Shown: piece after piece, positions 61,953 to 64,000 of the stretch
How the letters are laid out: each line of letters starts with the position of its first letter
Position numbering within the stretch: the first letter of the stretch is position 1
Origin: Neorhizobium huautlense
GTDB taxonomy: Bacteria; Pseudomonadota; Alphaproteobacteria; Rhizobiales; Rhizobiaceae
Reading direction: 5' to 3'
Length of the DNA stretch: 64,000 nt
Assembly (NCBI RefSeq): GCF_002968575.1
Contig: NZ_PVBM01000003.1
Location: 1-64,000 of the forward strand
Position numbers and translations under genes: made by a program
Notes under the pieces: generated by a model
The model's database searches: none
Told to the model about the DNA's origin: nothing
Seen by the model: the letters and a program-made list of their open reading frames with translations, nothing else

Positions 61953-63860
61953 CTATTTGTTAAGAATTTTGCTTACTTCGGGGCAACGGTTGGGGGTAAG
62001 CGGAAGAACCAGCACGCGCTCATGTGTGGCTGCGTAGATTGGCTCCTGCTTGACAACTTTTTCTGCTTCCGCGCACATGCCCAGCGCGGCAAGTACAAGG
62101 CCGTAACGGTAGCGCGAGCTCGGCTCCACCGAGTCTAATGAGCCAGCTGCTATCCTTTCTTCAATGAACTTGTAAGCCTCTTTTGCTTCCTTAAATTTAC
62201 CCAGCTGAAGATAGATGTAGCCGATCGTATCACTGATGCGTGTATCTGCTTTGGCTACGGACTGTGCCTCCAAGGCCAGCTGCGCAGCACTTTCCAGTTC
62301 GAGTCCGTATATGGCCTGATGCCAAGCCCAATCGTTGAGCGCTGTTGCCAAACCCGTCGAACGCGCGGGCTCCTTGAGGATAGGGGGATAGGTCCGTGCA
62401 ATGGTCCTCGCCTGCTCGACCTTACCATTACGTTCAATAAGGTTTTTAATGTAAAGGTTGCCTTTTGAGGCGTCTTCTCGATCGAAATTCGACCGATCGA
62501 GTGGCGCGTTCCAAATCGCCAACCACCATGTGGTGTCATGGGAATTGACCAGCCGCAAGTTACTGCCTCTGAAATCCGTATGAGTTAGATCAGCATCGTT
62601 GAAATTCGGCTTTTCAATCGTTGCATTGGCAAAGACGGCACCAGCCAGATTTGCATCCGTGAAATCCGTCTCACCGAGTATGTTGGCGCCCGTAAAGTCC
62701 GCATCACGGAGATCGGCGTTCGCGAAACTTACTCCTTTGATCTGGCAACTGCGAAAATCTGCTCGTTCAAGAGACGCTCCCTCAAATGACGTGTAGCGGA
62801 GACTTTCCTTTGAAGGATTTTCAGTAGACACCAGTTCGCAGTTTTTGAATTTCGCGTCGGTCAACACAGCTTCAATAAAGCGACCATCCTCGATTTCTGA
62901 ATCGGAGAAATCAACCTTTTCCGGGGCATTTGGTTGCTTGCCCTTTACCCGCTGTAGGAAGGGCCGTTTAAGTGTTGCTCCGCTAAAATCAAGAGGAAAG
63001 GCGAGTGACTGGTCGGTAAGCACGAGGTCACAGATAGTCGATCCGGTGAATCTCCCTGATAGCTCCCAAGTCGAAATCTGCTGTAGTGCCGATACCTTTT
63101 TTGGTTCGACAACGGCATGATCTCTATCCCTGTTCTCATTACAGGACTCCGTTTCTACAATCTCTGCAGCATGTTGCCGGGTAAGCAAGACGAAGAACTG
63201 GTGGCTTAGCAATGGCCCCCACCACCATCCAGTCCCAACGATTCCCAAAACGGTAACGACCATAGCTCCATAGATTCTGTGAAACTTGCGATCCGTTATT
63301 ACTTTTTGTCGACTAGCAGAGATAAAAGCGGTGATATCCGAATCCTTCCCCCAAAACGCCTCTACTTTCGTTAAAGCCGGCCCATTAAGTAAGTATCCAT
63401 CGTGTTCTCCTGAGATAATCCACTGACGTGCCATAGCTTTGAGGCGAACTTGCTCGCGCGCTTGGCTACTTTTCGATCCAAGCGGCTCATGGGGGGGCGC
63501 GGCATCAACGGCATCAGAGGCCAATTGGGCGACTTCCCCCTCTGCTTCAGCTGCTCTCTCAGCATATGGCTCTATCAGGCGGATTTCTAAATTGGGATCG
63601 TCTGGTGCCAAGGCGAATAGCAGAGCAGTGCAATAGTTGAGCATAACCTGGGCTTGCCGTCTCTCCCCCAGATCGGCAAAACCCAAACCAGCTTCGATGA
63701 TGCGTTCGCTGAAGTTGCGAATGGTTTGGATGTTTGACTCGATTTTTTGAGGATCGGATTGTGCGGATGCCATCGCCTGCCTCAGCTGGGCGTATTCTTG
63801 TTGCAGCGATTTAAGGCCCGTCGGCTTGCCGCCATGCGAAGAGGTTGTCCTGGCAGTCAT
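61953..63860 (-). CDS. Membrane protein with pentapeptide repeats and TPR-like tail
   Basis: A 635-residue protein. Residues 1-190 are helical and soluble; a hydrophobic segment (YGAMVVTVLGIVGTGWWWGPLLSHQFFVLL, 197-226) anchors it. Residues about 290-440 carry pentapeptide repeats of the A(D/N)Lxx kind (ADFRSCQIKGVSFANADLRDADFTGANILGETDFTDANLAGAVF in shortened form), forming a right-handed beta helix. Residues 505-605 look like TPR helices (AAQLALEAQSVAKADTRISDTIGYIYLQLGKFKEAKEAY). It may be a scaffold at the membrane; no enzyme motif is visible. GGGGAA lies 5 nt upstream of the start. Confidence 0.8.
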   Translation of the reverse strand: MTARTTSSHGGKPTGLKSLQQEYAQLRQAMASAQSDPQKIESNIQTIRNFSERIIEAGLGFADLGERRQAQVMLNYCTALLFALAPDDPNLEIRLIEPYAERAAEAEGEVAQLASDAVDAAPPHEPLGSKSSQAREQVRLKAMARQWIISGEHDGYLLNGPALTKVEAFWGKDSDITAFISASRQKVITDRKFHRIYGAMVVTVLGIVGTGWWWGPLLSHQFFVLLTRQHAAEIVETESCNENRDRDHAVVEPKKVSALQQISTWELSGRFTGSTICDLVLTDQSLAFPLDFSGATLKRPFLQRVKGKQPNAPEKVDFSDSEIEDGRFIEAVLTDAKFKNCELVSTENPSKESLRYTSFEGASLERADFRSCQIKGVSFANADLRDADFTGANILGETDFTDANLAGAVFANATIEKPNFNDADLTHTDFRGSNLRLVNSHDTTWWLAIWNAPLDRSNFDREDASKGNLYIKNLIERNGKVEQARTIARTYPPILKEPARSTGLATALNDWAWHQAIYGLELESAAQLALEAQSVAKADTRISDTIGYIYLQLGKFKEAKEAYKFIEERIAAGSLDSVEPSSRYRYGLVLAALGMCAEAEKVVKQEPIYAATHERVLVLPLTPNRCPEVSKILNK

Positions 63861-63863
63861 TAG

Positions 63864-64000
63864 TTTCCCCTATTGCCCCGATCGGAGCCCCTGGTCGACG
63901 GCTACAATGACTTTCAGTTGCTGGACGAACTCTCGAAAGGCCAAGAGCTTACCCAGTTCGACGTCGAACTCATGACCTATCTGTACCTTTCGTGCAGTCG
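63864..64000 (+). CDS. Partial open frame at right edge
   Basis: After an in-frame TAG at 63861 the frame stays open to the window end, reading PLVDGYNDFQLLDELSKGQELTQFDVELMTYLYLSCS, which looks coding. Only a TTG at 63873 could start it; it may also be the cut end of a gene. No family assigned. Confidence 0.4.

Noticed and set aside
1-64000. CRISPR array, rRNA or tRNA genes, replication origin (repABC)
   Set aside because: No evenly spaced direct repeats, no conserved rRNA/tRNA sequence and no RepA/B/C proteins were seen.

Overview
The window looks like an accessory replicon (megaplasmid or chromid) of a Rhizobiaceae bacterium (Rhizobium/Agrobacterium/Ensifer type). The grounds are: GC-rich coding sequence dense in ABC solute importers paired with GntR/LysR regulators, rhizobial plasmid families (DUF982, SyrB-like proteins, truncated VirD4/TraG coupling proteins), several toxin-antitoxin pairs, IS fragments, and no rRNA or tRNA genes that I could see. 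The taxonomic call is inference from protein families; no marker gene is present.

Layout. (1) 0.1-11 kb: one minus-strand operon, hyuA-hyuB-SIS deglycase-PfkB kinase-ABC importer (fused ATPase, two permeases, binding protein), with a divergent LysR gene (11.2-12.1 kb). The SIS and kinase genes resemble the FrlB/FrlD fructoselysine pathway, so import and breakdown of Amadori-type compounds is the best guess. The ATPase gene carries a 1-nt frameshift. (2) 12.2-19.1 kb: SDR and enolase-superfamily dehydratase genes divergent from a GntR gene and a sugar ABC operon; a CTGAT-N2-ATCAG operator candidate occurs in front of both units. (3) 19.2-27 kb: a scrambled region with a chimeric permease fragment, a Phd/PemK-like toxin-antitoxin pair, a fused IS110/IS1182 remnant, a PanE-like reductase, Tag glycosylase, a peroxiredoxin and an AraC regulator. 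(4) 27.2-35.1 kb: a second sugar system (Gfo/Idh/MocA dehydrogenase, TIM-barrel isomerase, two permeases, binding protein, esterase, GntR; divergent ATPase). (5) 35.15-42 kb: first copy of a 2.06-kb repeat (3' part of a coupling-protein gene plus an MNT-HEPN gene), small rhizobial genes under a MarR-type regulator with two matching operators, a WGR fragment, an ISL3 fragment and a ParDE-like pair. (6) 42-55.7 kb: a frameshifted RraA-like gene divergent from a ten-gene plus-strand locus: GntR, oligosaccharide ABC importer, heparinase II/III-family lyase, SDR, SGNH hydrolase, 2-hydroxyacid dehydrogenase, isomerase and glucarate-dehydratase-like enzyme. It reads as an intracellular uronide-oligosaccharide degradation pathway. 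(7) 55.9-64 kb: VapBC, the second copy of the 2.06-kb repeat followed by an intact WGR gene, two SyrB-like genes, a Fic fragment, a 47-residue secreted peptide gene and a pentapeptide/TPR membrane protein.

How it fits together: four separate uptake-plus-catabolism islands, each with its own regulator and divergent operator region, sit between mobile or degraded plasmid DNA. The direct repeats at 35.15-37.21 and 56.75-58.81 kb bracket the uronide locus and could delete, amplify or mobilise it by homologous recombination. The MNT-HEPN genes inside the repeats differ mainly in one block at the domain junction, which is the most unusual signal here.
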